Below are positions 34,358 to 45,510 of a DNA stretch of 64,000 nucleotides, in pieces. The notes below the pieces were generated by a model. That model ran no database searches and was not told the origin of the DNA. It was given only the letters and a program-made list of their open reading frames with translations. Each line of letters starts with the position of its first letter. Positions within the stretch are counted from its first letter, which is position 1. The stretch is from Coleophoma eucalyptorum (taxonomy: Eukaryota; Ascomycota; Leotiomycetes; Helotiales; Dermateaceae), in NCBI GenBank assembly GCA_026120035.1, contig JALRME010000011.1, positions 868,001 to 932,000 on the forward strand, in the 5' to 3' direction. Made by a program: the position numbers and the translations under genes.

Positions 34358-36374
34358 ATGATAAGTTCATCCGACGTCGAGGCTCCATCAGCTACTTCTA
34401 ACCCTCCACTTTTCCCGCCAGGAACAACACTGCTCGAAAATGGTGAGTTGTAGACCGTACTTACTTGACTGCGATATTCAAACTGATAACCGATCGTTCT
34501 GGACAGCGACATTCAATACAGGACTTGGCGATAGCCATTTGATACGTGTCCCAGAACCATCTGATGACCCTAACGATCCCTTGGTAAGCGTTATGCTTTC
34601 GAAGGTTGTAGAAGACCCTCAGGCTAAGTCCTGCCACAGAACTGGACCAAGGCTCGTAAATACGTCAACTTCGGCTTAATCTCATTTTATACCTTGATGA
34701 TATTTGTGATGTGAGTCGACCTCTGTCTTATAGGGTCTAATAACTAACATAAAATGTCATAGCCTTGATGTAGGCGCTGTGTGTTGGGGCGATTGGGTTA
34801 TTGAATGGAGTGTTACCTATAATGACCTGAACAACGTCTTTGCAGCGAATCTAGCTGGGTTGGCCTTCGGTTGTGTTTTCTTCATTCCATTTGCTCTGAA
34901 GTATGGACGTAGGGTGGTCTACCTTGCCAGTGTTCTTACTACATTTGGAATGACAATCTGGATGGCGGAAGCCAATGGCTATAGCGCACTATTGTTGGCC
35001 AATCTCGTGTCCGGATTAGCTGGAGCTGCAAGTGAAGCTTTGGTCCAAATGACCGTTAGTCCAGTTATTAAACTCTGATATTAGAAACTAACGAATATCA
35101 AGGTCGCCGACATTTTCTTTGTGCACGAACGTGGAACTCTGAACGGCGTCTATCTCTTAATGAGCTCGGCAGGAGTAAGTTCATGGACTGTCTTATTGTT
35201 TATAGAAACTGACAGTCTAAGGCATATCTTGGCCCTGTAGCGTCTGGATACATCGTGGATGCTCAGGGTTGGAGATGGTTGTACTGGTGGTGTGCTATTG
35301 GCCTCGGTATCAGCGCCGCAGCTATGATCTTCTTTTATGAGGATACCAAGTTCCGTCCCGTTCTGCTGGGGCAGTCTGTCACAGCCCACAGTCAAGCTCA
35401 AGAGACGAAGAACGTAAATTGCGAGACCTGTAGCAAGGTGCAAACTTCTGAGACTGAAGGCCGGCCTGCGATCCCTCTGAAAACGTACCGCCAACGGATG
35501 ACCTTACTCACAACTACGCCTGGATCTATAAGGACATTCCTTCGCCACGTATACCAACCATTTATTATTCTATTTACAATCCCAGCCGTAGCTTTAGGAT
35601 CGGTGCTTTACGGTGGACTTCTTGCGTGGCTTGCTGTTTTACTCGCTAGCCAACCAGCCATCTTTAACTTACCCCCATACAATTTTTCTGCCAATGGTGT
35701 TGGGCTTCTCTGTGTACCAGGATTTATTGGGTCGTTAGTTGGCACAATATATGGAGGCCCACTCAGTGATTGGTCGATTATATTCCTTGCCAAACGTAAT
35801 CAAGGTATATATGAACCTGAGATGAGACTTTACTTATCACTTTTCCCCGTCCTTGTAGGCCCTGCAGGAATATGGCTGTATGGATACAGCGCTATGGAGG
35901 TGAGTACAACAGCTTTCAATTCCCATAAGAAAATAACAATGACTCATATATGACAACTAGGGTATGCCATGGATTGTTCCATGTGTAGGCCTTGCCCTCT
36001 ATTCGTTTTCCGTAACCGCAATCTCTGATACTACCTTAACTTACTTATTAGATTCATATCCCGAGGTAAGCGCTTGTTCTGAACATGTTTATACTATTAC
36101 TAAACAATACGTGATCTCCTGACAGATTCTTGGAGACTTACTTGTTGCTATAGCATTTGTTCGAAATGGGTTATCTACAGTTATTACTTTCTCCTTCGGT
36201 CCGTGGGTTGAGGCTCTCGGCTATCGAAATACATTTCTTACTTGCGGATTTTTGGCCCTCGGCGTTAATCTATTAGTTATTCCGATGATAATTTGGGGGA
36301 AGAAATTTCGCATGCTAAGCGCGGGGAGATATGCAAGAATGGCTGAAAAACAGTTCGATCCACGAGCAGTGTAA
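34358..36374 (+). CDS. MFS transporter (12-TM, DHA1-like)
   Basis: About eight exons. The N-terminus (MISSSDVEAPSATSNPPLFP) is cytosolic, followed by VPEPSDDPNDPLNWTKARKY, the usual lead-in of fungal DHA1/polyspecific MFS proteins. Transmembrane exons follow: GDWVIEWSVTY.., the loop motif LKYGRRVVYLAS (motif A-like), VSGLAGAASEALVQMT, VHERGTLNGVYLLMSSAG, YIVDAQGWRWLYWW, a long cytosolic central loop, then VYQPFIILFTIPAVALGSVL and C-terminal helices to PMIIWGKKFR, with the stop at 36372-36374. Introns at 35058, 35173, 35899 and 36065 have good donors. It sits in the plasma membrane and its substrate is unknown. It is divergent from the salicylate hydroxylase-like gene. Confidence 0.87.
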
Positions 36375-36594
36375 AAGCTTTACTCAATCTCTAGTTAAGG
36401 TACGATGGCTCCTGATTTAGTATTTTTATATTTCATATTTCCCAAGGAACAAAAGAGGGAGCTGATGTTTATAAAAAAACGGGCTAGATGTGTTCTAAAG
36501 TAGAAATCCTAAGAACTTAACAGATACCGGTTATGTTTCATTTTACTGTTGAAAAGAAAATCCTTGAAAGTTTATTCACGATATTCGAATTATT

Positions 36595-36775
36595 TGTTGG
36601 AATATCGTTATTAGGTCTCTTTTGTACACCTGTTTGTAATAGTGTGTACTACCAATAGAGAAGGGTATTGATGCCCTCCTCCTCCACCTCCACATTCACT
36701 TAGAAGATTCATCTACATTTTTACCTCACATTTTGACCTGTCATCTATACAATTAAAATAAGAGGTAGACCAGCA
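36595..36775 (-). mobile_element. Solo LTR 3 (181 bp, inverted) with TTATT target duplication
   Basis: On the plus strand it starts TGTTGGAATATCG and ends GACCAGCA; read on the minus strand it matches solo LTRs 1 and 2 (AATCTTCTAAGTGAATGTGG core). TTATT flanks it at 36590-36594 and 36776-36780. The right flank continues into an (ATT)n microsatellite (to about 36796), so this duplication is slightly ambiguous. Confidence 0.78.
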
Positions 36776-36780
36776 TTATT

Positions 36781-39394
36781 ATTATTATTATTATTAGAAA
36801 TATCTTATAAATCTATTCAATAAACTATAAAACACAAAGGACATAAAGAATACATTTTGTAACGTCTAGGTTATCAATCATTCAGGGATGATACTATAAT
36901 TAATTTTACTATAAGTATCTCTATCTTCTTATATCAAGCAGTTTAGAAGGATACCGATGTCTCTTTCCTCTAGGATGAACAACCTAACCTTCTATCTCGT
37001 TCCAAGCTCTTTTGAGTCTAGCTAAGTCTTATAAAGGGAGTCGGCAGATATATATAGTCGAAGTATTCACTTTGGCAAAAGCTCTTACTTCGAAGGTTAA
37101 GTAGCAGAGGTAAGTGTATTGTAGATAATAGTGTTAAGTATATAACTTCGTTACTAATGAAGATTATTAAATTAAGTGCAAAAAAGCTTTTGAGCTAAGG
37201 AAACCATTCTACTTATATAAAACTCTGTATAAATCCATATGCTTATAAGCACCTAGAAGAAGACAAGGATCTAATTACAGAAACTGGTGATCTCTACGAA
37301 TGGTTCTCTGTACAAGCCTCTCTCGCCGAGCCTTGAGCAATTGGTTTCTACGTGTTCGCAACATTCGTACATCTAGCCTGTTTGCTAATGATGTAGCTTT
37401 TGGTCTCTTAGCATTTTTAGGAATGGAACAAGGAAGAATTATTAAGATTCGTAGAAAAAAGGACAGAAGCCCAAAGACTGTAACGATCAAGAAAGCTACG
37501 AGCATTATATTATCGATTATCGATAACTCAATTCCTGTACTCTAGGTTTATGTCACCGAGTCTATAGCACCAATAGGTCCTATGCTAATATGCGGGCTTC
37601 AAGGCGATACTTGTATATAGATGGATGATTTAGAAAAACAGGGGAGTTTGGCAAATTGGCGACGGTGAGCCTTACGTAACTGATCTTTATGGTTCTCAAT
37701 TGGTTCATACATGCACACTCTAATACCTAGAGACCCTCCCGACTTAATTTGAGCTCTTGCAGAATTAATAGTGCTATACGGTGCTGGGGAGCAGGAGTAC
37801 GGTACTGATTGAATATTCATAGCCGTTACGCAAGCAGATGATCACCTACCTTATACCAAAATGTCGTGAACCCATGTTTTCTGAACTTCCGTCATACAGG
37901 CCTAGGAAAACGACATTGGAATCAAGCAGTCGCGTAATTGAAAATAATTGAATACCATCACAGCATATGGCGTAAGCTATAGCGTTCATGACGTGCTTGC
38001 TATGGCATGTCTCAACAGAGGATATAAAGGGAATCTAGCAAACCCCATCCTAATAGATGCAAATGCGACTTGATATTCTCAAAGGTTAGTTACACAGAAT
38101 TCTTCTAAGATAGCACTGAAAATTGGGGAGCGGTTATTTTTGCCACGCGCTCAGGGTCAGAGACCGTCCTCATCTTCGCATCTGCAACATGGGAAACAAG
38201 CGAATGGCCCACTATCACTCCGGGGGTTGTCATATGTCTTGTTCTCTAGGCTTAGCCATCAGCGAGTTAGGATACGTAACTCTTTCTGAGGTCAATCATG
38301 ATCACCACTACGTCTAGACCAGTATAGAAGTCCCGCTATATTTTGTGTCGTGGTATTTCCCTCTGCTGAACGCATTACTATCTCAAGCTGAGTTCCAGAG
38401 CCCTCTCCACGTTAATCCATCGGCGAAACCCGAACAGCTACGACTCAATCCGCTGAATCTCTTTTGGAGTGGTGGGCTTGTACATCTTCCCATAACGTAG
38501 GCGCGGGGGTTAGTACAGAACTTATCCAGGTGTCTCAATATTCCTTATCGTCCATGTACTTGTGACTGTAATGGAAGGAGGTTACTAGTTTACATCATAT
38601 GTGCCAGAAGATATTGAAATATTGGTCCTCTATGAGACCATAAGTGGTGTATACCCCATCTATTGTTTGCTTTCCCATGAAATACCAAGATTCATCCAAA
38701 GCTCTGAGGCTTGGCTTGCATTGCACATCTGCATAGATTATGAGACCATTCCTCTTCCAGATATCCTGAAGATAACGAGGTAGCTGGGCAACAGACTGCC
38801 CCTAGATTCTATTTTATAGCTTCCTACAATCCCCTACTTGATAGCTCTTCCTAAATACCGATTTAATACTAGCCTTCATAAGCCACTCTACAACGATTCC
38901 GAATGGTACATGTTGCGACCGCAGTATGATGCACTACTTATCAATACAAGCCCCTGAAAGAGAGTGAAGTACTACCGGGCTTATCTCACGATAAGAGAGA
39001 CCAGGTTTCTTTATAGCTAACCCTCTGGAAGCTGAGTACCTTGAATCAATAATTCTAAACTCCCGCATAATCTTCATATTCCGAAATCCACTTTAGAATG
39101 AATGGCTGGCTTAAAATGATAAGACTGAAAATAATTTGAAGATTCTACTGGTGAAGTATCTAAACCTGGTTTGTAGAAACGAGAATCCCCATGTTCAAGT
39201 CTGCAGGGCGATCTGAAAGTGGGATGGGATATCACTGTAGATCCACATCTAGTACGATTCGCCATATCTTTGCCAACTGCATCGGCTGAATCTATTAATT
39301 TGAGAAATTGAGAGTTAAGTATATTATCGCGGTCGCACTCCTTAAAGCTACCCGCCATTTACAAAGCTTACGACGCTTAGTTTTTTAAGTAAAT
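36781..39394. other. AT-rich, gene-poor region, probably decayed repeats
   Basis: About 2.6 kb with many stop-broken frames. Some stretches look protein-like (for example INSARAQIKSGGSLGIRVCM on the minus strand near 37690-37770), as in eroded transposon or gene remnants, but no domain could be assigned. The OPT promoter must lie in its right part. Confidence 0.35.
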
Positions 39395-42322
39395 ATGTTG
39401 TCTACACCCAATGAAAAAGTGGTGCAAGGCTCACTGGACGAATTGAAAGATACGGCAACAGCAAACATCACCATTAGCCCGATTGACATCTCTAAAGAGA
39501 AAAATCAATTTAATCTGAGCTCGGATGAAAGCGATGGAAGCAAGACTTCTCACGAAGAACCTCAATATGACTTCTCATCTGAGGAATTTGCCGATATACC
39601 TGACCTGGTTAGGGAAATTGTTGGCTTTGAGGATGATCCAACCATTTCAGTAATAACTTTCCGTTCACTGCTCTTGTCAGCAGTATTTTGTGCTCTTGGA
39701 AGTACCGTGTCTCAGCTATCATAGTGAGTCTAAACCCATCTCGACCGGAGATAGGTGGCAATAACTTGAACATAGTTTCCGTACAACTACAGCGCCTTTC
39801 CCTATTTTCTTCGTGATTCTCGCGTCGGCACCATTAGGACGATTACTTGCTCGAATTCTTCCCGGATACACCGTACCACTAGGAAGATTCTCGTTCTCCC
39901 TCAACCCTGGACCATTCTCTATCAAGGAGCATGCAATCATTGGCATTGCAGCAAATGCGGGAAGCCAGGGCCAATGGGCTAGTAGGTTACTATCGTCAAT
40001 TTCTAAGGATTCTCTGACAGGTATTAGCATATCTGCCGACCAATGCGGCGTTGTACTACGGCATCACTATGAATCCCGCCGTAGCATTATTCTTCGGCTG
40101 GGTTAGTTGTGGTTATTCAGACACTGGATATGATGCTAATTGTGGCATAAGGGCGCTTCTCTGCTTGGATTTGCCTTCGCAGCAATGGGTAAGTCCAGTT
40201 CTGTGACCGGTTTAATTTTACTACTAAGAGATCGCAAGTCCGCAAAATCCTGATCGACGATCCTGAATTCATCTTCCCTCTTTCTTTACAGCAAGTCACT
40301 TTGTACAGGGCTATGCAGGGACAAAGCGAAACTCATAAGGCCACAGAGAAAAAGCGGATGAATGTAAGGGTGCCATTTTTAATCGCTGTAGTTCAAGCTG
40401 ATCAATCCATGCATAGGTATTCTGGCTGCTCTTGCTTGGTACCTTCGCTTGGCAATTCCTGCCCGAATATATTTTCCCATTCGTGGCATCTCTCGCTCCT
40501 CTCTGTTGGTTTGCAAGCCGAAACCATGTAGTCAACTTCCTTGGAGCAGGTCGAGGCGGTATTGGATTATTGAATATCACTCTTGATTGGTCAAATATTA
40601 CATCCACTGTTATCACGTATCCATACAGTGTTCAAGTAACCGTGTTTGTGGGCTTCGTCATCACAGTAAGTCTCACCACTCTTGCCGCCAGAATATTTCT
40701 AATCCTTACGAAGACCTGGATTCTGATTCCCGTCGCATACTTTGGCAATATTTGGGGCTCTCCAACGTACGATATCATGTCAAACGGAGTTTTTCAGAAG
40801 AATGGGTCATCATATCCTTTTACTTCACTAAGTGAGTTTGTATTTCTTCCGACTAAACCGCTTGCTAATGTTTTCGTAGTCTATACCGATGCTAGTGGCG
40901 TCCAACGTGTCAACGAAACAAAATACGAAGAAGTTGGCCTAGCTTACTCTGGCGCCCAATACACATGGGAAATATTCATGGTACGTCGTAAAACGTTCTC
41001 AGCTTATTCGGATGCAATTATTCAATCTATCTAGTGGTACGCCTCATATCTATCCTCCTTCGTATGGTGTGGTTTGTTTTTGGCACCGAAATTCAAAAAG
41101 ATTTGGAAAGCTAGAAAGCAGCTTGGTGAATACCACACCGACCGTTTAAGGTATGGATCGTTTTAAAGTTCATCCAGTATAGGTGATCTAACTTTGTCCA
41201 GTCGTATCATTCAGCAGTATCCAGAAATGACGAAATGGTAAGGCTCTCATCATCTATGATAGGATTATTTCTAATCATTGGTTAGGGAATGGGCCCTTCT
41301 CACTGCAGTGCCCATTATCATTTTGTTGATTCTTGTTGCGACTAACACGGTGTGGATGCCCACGTGGACCTACTTCGTGGCCTTAGCATTTGGGGCTGCA
41401 GCAATGTTACCTATGGGTCTTGTTTATGCAGTTTCAGGATATTCTATCAAAGTAGGACTATTTAATGAGCTTGTTTATGGATGTGAGTATTTATCTCTTT
41501 CCATGCAAGCATGGGTTGACTGATACGTCGTCAATTAGATATGATTGAAGCGAAAGGATCATCACGGCACCCTCTTGGCCAGCTTGCCTACCGTATTATC
41601 TCCGGTAACGTGTGGTATGATGCACGAGTTGTACTGGAGGATCAGAAGGTAAACTTGCTTGCTTGAAGAATAATCATAGTTTTGACTGACATGCTACAAA
41701 GATTGGCCACTATCTCCACTTGCCCCCTCGAGATGTTATTGGTATGCAGATCATCGCCAATATGCTTGCCCTTCCGGTAAACTACGGAGTTATGCGCTGG
41801 GTCCTTGCATCCAAGTTTGACTACGTCAGTGGGAAGGTCACTGATCCATCGGGTCAGTGGACAGGTCAAGATTTCAAAAGTTATAACACCGCAGGTATTC
41901 AATATGCCCTTGTCGGGCCCAAGAAACTATTCGCGTCATCGTACTTCAGCCCAGTTCAATATGGTCTTCTAGCCGGAGCAATAACACCCATGATAATCTG
42001 GTTACTACACAAAAAATTTCCGAAAGCTCGATTCCATCTCTGGAATTCAACAATCTTCTTCGCTAGCTCAGCCACCTTTTACGGGAATCTAAGTACAGGA
42101 CCATTCACTGCTATACTTATTGGTACATTCTTCAACTACTATCTTTATCGATACAGGCATCAGTTTTGGAACAAATGGGCGTACATCATCGGTGCGGCAT
42201 TAGATACCGGATACAACGCAAATTTGTTGTTTATTTTCATCTTTCTTGGCACGACTGGTACAGTTATGGTCAACTGGTGGGGCAACAACGCCGATAGTGT
42301 TGAAAGGTGCTTCGCACTCTGA
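39395..42322 (+). CDS. OPT-family oligopeptide transporter
   Basis: A gene of about ten exons. The first exon (39395 to about 39721) encodes an acidic cytosolic leader ([20 protein letters not shown]) and the first transmembrane segment ([20 protein letters not shown]). Family blocks follow in order: [39 protein letters not shown] (split by introns), [97 protein letters not shown] and the C-terminal [20 protein letters not shown]. These are hallmarks of fungal OPT transporters, proton-coupled importers of small peptides, glutathione conjugates or related compounds. Introns around 40100-40420 are only roughly placed. The first-exon leader is typical. It is a plasma-membrane protein; its substrate is unknown. 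Confidence 0.87.
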
Positions 42323-43349
42323 GCATGCCACCTTGGCATAGTTCTTAAAACCCAAACTAGTCTTACTACAGTACAAGTTCCTGGCATGTAGCAGGTTTGA
42401 TTGAGCCTGGTTTTATTATTTTATAAGCATTCTCTACCGAGTAGGATTCGGTGATTCAAGCGATCTGGCGGATCACATCAGGGTGTTTATTAGGCTCATG
42501 ATCGAGCGCCTCTCTCTCTGTCATATAGCTCCTTAGACAATATGTATTTACAATCTATAAAAGATTATTATTTACGGTGTCCAAGCACCCTCTAAGTCAG
42601 CGATAGTGATTTTCGTAATGTCATGAATCAGATGCTCTGTGTTATGAATTCGTTTGACGATAATGCTCCTTCTTCATAATAGTCCACTCTTTACTACCCT
42701 TTGTTGATAGAGTTTCGTAGGCTTATAGGATTATTGAAGAGTGGTGGCATTGGTTGAGCGTAGGTGTGCAACATACCGTAATGCTCACAGGGCCAATCAT
42801 TCTCCCGAGGGCCTGTTGCGACAGTGAATGGTCGTCGTTGTACATAGAATCAAAGGAGACATTATGCAGTGTGACATGTGGACAATCAAATATCCGGTGT
42901 TCCATGCAACACACTATTACCCTAAACCCTGTGTCTGTCAGCATGCAACCTATCTTATTGGCTTCTAGGTCAGATCGTTGTGGAGGACAGGAGGACATTA
43001 ACTTTAACGAGACGATAGCAAGCCTTCACACCGAGCCGACCTATGGCCATAATCAACAGGCTGTCGAACTATTGAACTTGACACAAAATTAGAAATATAT
43101 GAATGAAAGTCCAATTCTAGGGAAAGTAATACTTATGAGAGATTTGAGAGCCGCCATGAGAGAAAGAATACAAAGGACATCAAATATGTCAAGACGGACT
43201 AACAAAAGGCCGATTGAACTAGTAGTACGACACCACATATAAGTATCTAATCCGAAAGGCCCCTTTCTTCTTACGTGTTATGATCAAGGTGGCCTTGTAC
43301 CATTCCACGACATACCGTAGCTATTTTTCCGCCCTTGAGTTCAACCACC
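42323..43349. other. Intergenic region, no gene recognised
   Basis: About 1 kb. Overlapping frames on opposite strands at 42723-43092 have no recognisable domain and no splice support. The right part must contain the promoter of the downstream monooxygenase. Confidence 0.35.
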
Positions 43350-44639
43350 ATGCCTCCCTTGGATGTTCTCATCGTTGGTGGCGGGGTTGCCGGCCCAGCT
43401 CTCGCCTACTGGCTGTCGGGTATTGACGCCAACATTACCCTCATCGAACGCTTTCAGCATATGCGAGCTACAGGTCAGCAGGTGGATCTTCGCGGCCAAG
43501 GTGTGCCTATGATGAGGAAAATGGGCATTGAAGCCGACGTGCGAGCCGCAGCTGTTCAAGAAACTGGCGCGCAGCTCATTGATGTGAAGGGGCGAACGAA
43601 GGCCTTCTTCCCAGTTGCTCAGAGTGGTTCTGGGAGACAGGGTTTCACGTCTGAGTACGAGATCATGCGCGGCGATTTGGTTCGGATTCTATACGGACTT
43701 ACTGAAAAGTGTCCCAACGTACGCTATTTGTTCAATACTACCGTCGAAAGCTTTACGCAGGACGAAGAGAGTAATCCTAACGGCAAAGTCTACGTAGTCT
43801 TTCAGGGTGGTCGCAAGGAAGACTTTGATCTTGTCGTTGGTGCAGATGGAAGTGTTTCAAAGACACGCAGAATGATATTAGGCCCAGACGTTCTGGATGC
43901 ACGGCATCCGCTTGGGGGTTATATCGGATATTTTAGTATCCCCTCGAAGCTAGGAGACTCAGATAGAGCGACCATCTGCCACTTGCCTGGGTCCCAGAAT
44001 CCCCGAATCGTTGGGACGAGGAAGGATTGCCCGGATCTTACGCGTGTATACATGCTTATATACGGGAAAGTCAATGCCCTTGATATGGCCTATGAGTCTA
44101 GGAATTTAGTAGAGATGAAAAACGCTTGGGCTCCCCTATTTCAAGACGGTGGATGGGAGTGTGATCGATTTATGGATGCACTACAACATGCTCCTGAAGC
44201 AGATGATCTGTACTGTACACCATTCGAGGAGGTTCGGCTGCCCAAGGGATCCTGGTCGAAGAGCCGAGTTGTGTTACTTGGTGACTCGGCACACTGTCAT
44301 ACTGCAAGAGGTGTCGGGTGTACGTGGGCTCTCGTAGGGTCTTATATCTTGGCAGGTGAAATTGCGACCCTGTATAAGAAAGACAAGACGTCGCCGACAG
44401 CAGCTGTTGTGCAAGGGGCGAGGAATTATGAGGAAAAGTTCCGACCTATAGCTACCTCAACGCATGGAGGTAGTCAGAAGTTCTTATCTCTATTCTTTCC
44501 TAAATCAAGTTTTGGAATCTGGTTGTTGCATGCAGTTGCCAGAGTAGCAGCGTTAATCCATCTTGATCAGATGGCCGGGTTGAATATTAAGGCGTCAAAG
44601 TGGCAGCTTCCAGACTATCCGGCGTTAGAAAGAAGTTGA
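43350..44639 (+). CDS. FAD-dependent monooxygenase, TetX/PHBH-like, 429 aa
   Basis: An intronless gene. The frame opens at a TTG, but the first ATG is at 43350, giving MPPLDVLIVGGGVAGPALAY with the GxGxxG FAD-binding motif at about 9-15. The mid-protein DG motif is DLVVGADGSVSKTRR. The C-terminal FAD motif is RVVLLGDSAHCHTARGVGCT. Length and motifs fit the PheA/TfdB/TetX-like group of class A flavin monooxygenases. It is likely cytosolic, though a hydrophobic C-terminal helix (FGIWLLHAVARVAALIHL) could touch membranes. It would hydroxylate an aromatic or polycyclic substrate; the substrate is unknown. It is flanked by the OPT and sugar-porter genes on the same strand. Confidence 0.9.
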   Translation: MPPLDVLIVGGGVAGPALAYWLSGIDANITLIERFQHMRATGQQVDLRGQGVPMMRKMGIEADVRAAAVQETGAQLIDVKGRTKAFFPVAQSGSGRQGFTSEYEIMRGDLVRILYGLTEKCPNVRYLFNTTVESFTQDEESNPNGKVYVVFQGGRKEDFDLVVGADGSVSKTRRMILGPDVLDARHPLGGYIGYFSIPSKLGDSDRATICHLPGSQNPRIVGTRKDCPDLTRVYMLIYGKVNALDMAYESRNLVEMKNAWAPLFQDGGWECDRFMDALQHAPEADDLYCTPFEEVRLPKGSWSKSRVVLLGDSAHCHTARGVGCTWALVGSYILAGEIATLYKKDKTSPTAAVVQGARNYEEKFRPIATSTHGGSQKFLSLFFPKSSFGIWLLHAVARVAALIHLDQMAGLNIKASKWQLPDYPALERS

Positions 44640-45510
44640 TTTGATTTGAGCCTAAAAGGAGCCTTGACTTACTGGATTAGTGAGTGATTTGGCTTACTAT
44701 GTACATCAACCGATCTCTTTTCCATATGATAGCCACTCTTCTCTAATATACACTTATACTTCTCTTATCGTGATCTACGTGGTAATCGTGATTTGGATTA
44801 ATGCTTGCATTATTTCTACCGTGAAAAGCTGATAAGGATCAATAATCTAGAGATTATCTTCCCTTCTTCGAAGTGGTTTACTGTTTCGGTCATACTAATA
44901 TGATAGGATGTTGCTGTTCCGGATAAAACATTTTGTTCTTGGGGAATAAGTGGGAGTAGAGGTTGCGGCTAAGGTGAGTACCGTCCAATAAAATGGCGAA
45001 ATAGTCGGAGCCATCTGAACCTTAGAAAAAAAATCTTTCTTAAATCGTAGAGCTTGTAAAGAATGGAAGAATAAGTTGTAGGATCACTATCTTTCCTGTA
45101 TCTAAGTGACATATACCTCGTTTGATATCAAGGTTTTTGGTGGCGCGTTATCCGGAAAGCTATTATCCAGCTCCCAGGACTTAGGCATTGACCTTCCCCA
45201 ACTTGGGCTAAGCGGCTTAGAGCTCCAAACTTTAAGGGAAGCTGTCCGGGTACACAATATCCATCGTGACAATTAAAGGGATCCTGGGAGATGCAAAGTC
45301 GGGCCACTAGATAAATACTCTGAAAACAGGTTATCCGTCATTAGATAAGGATTGTGAACCCCTGTACTAACATCCGTCTTCTATGGAGTTTCCAAGGTAG
45401 TATATTGACTCCAAGTATATAATTGCAGGCTTGCCTTGTTACTTTGAATCTAAATTGGTCGGCAAAAATAGTGACTACTTTCCACCCTTTCATTGGAATT
45501 ATTTTCTACC
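44640..45510. other. Promoter region of the sugar-porter gene
   Basis: About 870 bp without a coding frame of interest. Two CCGGA-containing stretches occur (44918 and 45152). No repeat or RNA gene was recognised. Confidence 0.35.

Noticed and set aside
37275..37820. Copia-type retrotransposon coding remnants
   Set aside because: Some stretches look protein-like, but no reverse transcriptase, integrase or protease motif can be read, so the type cannot be named.
42723..43092. Overlapping 91- and 112-aa frames on opposite strands
   Set aside because: Neither has a domain, conserved motif or promoter-like context; they are probably chance frames.
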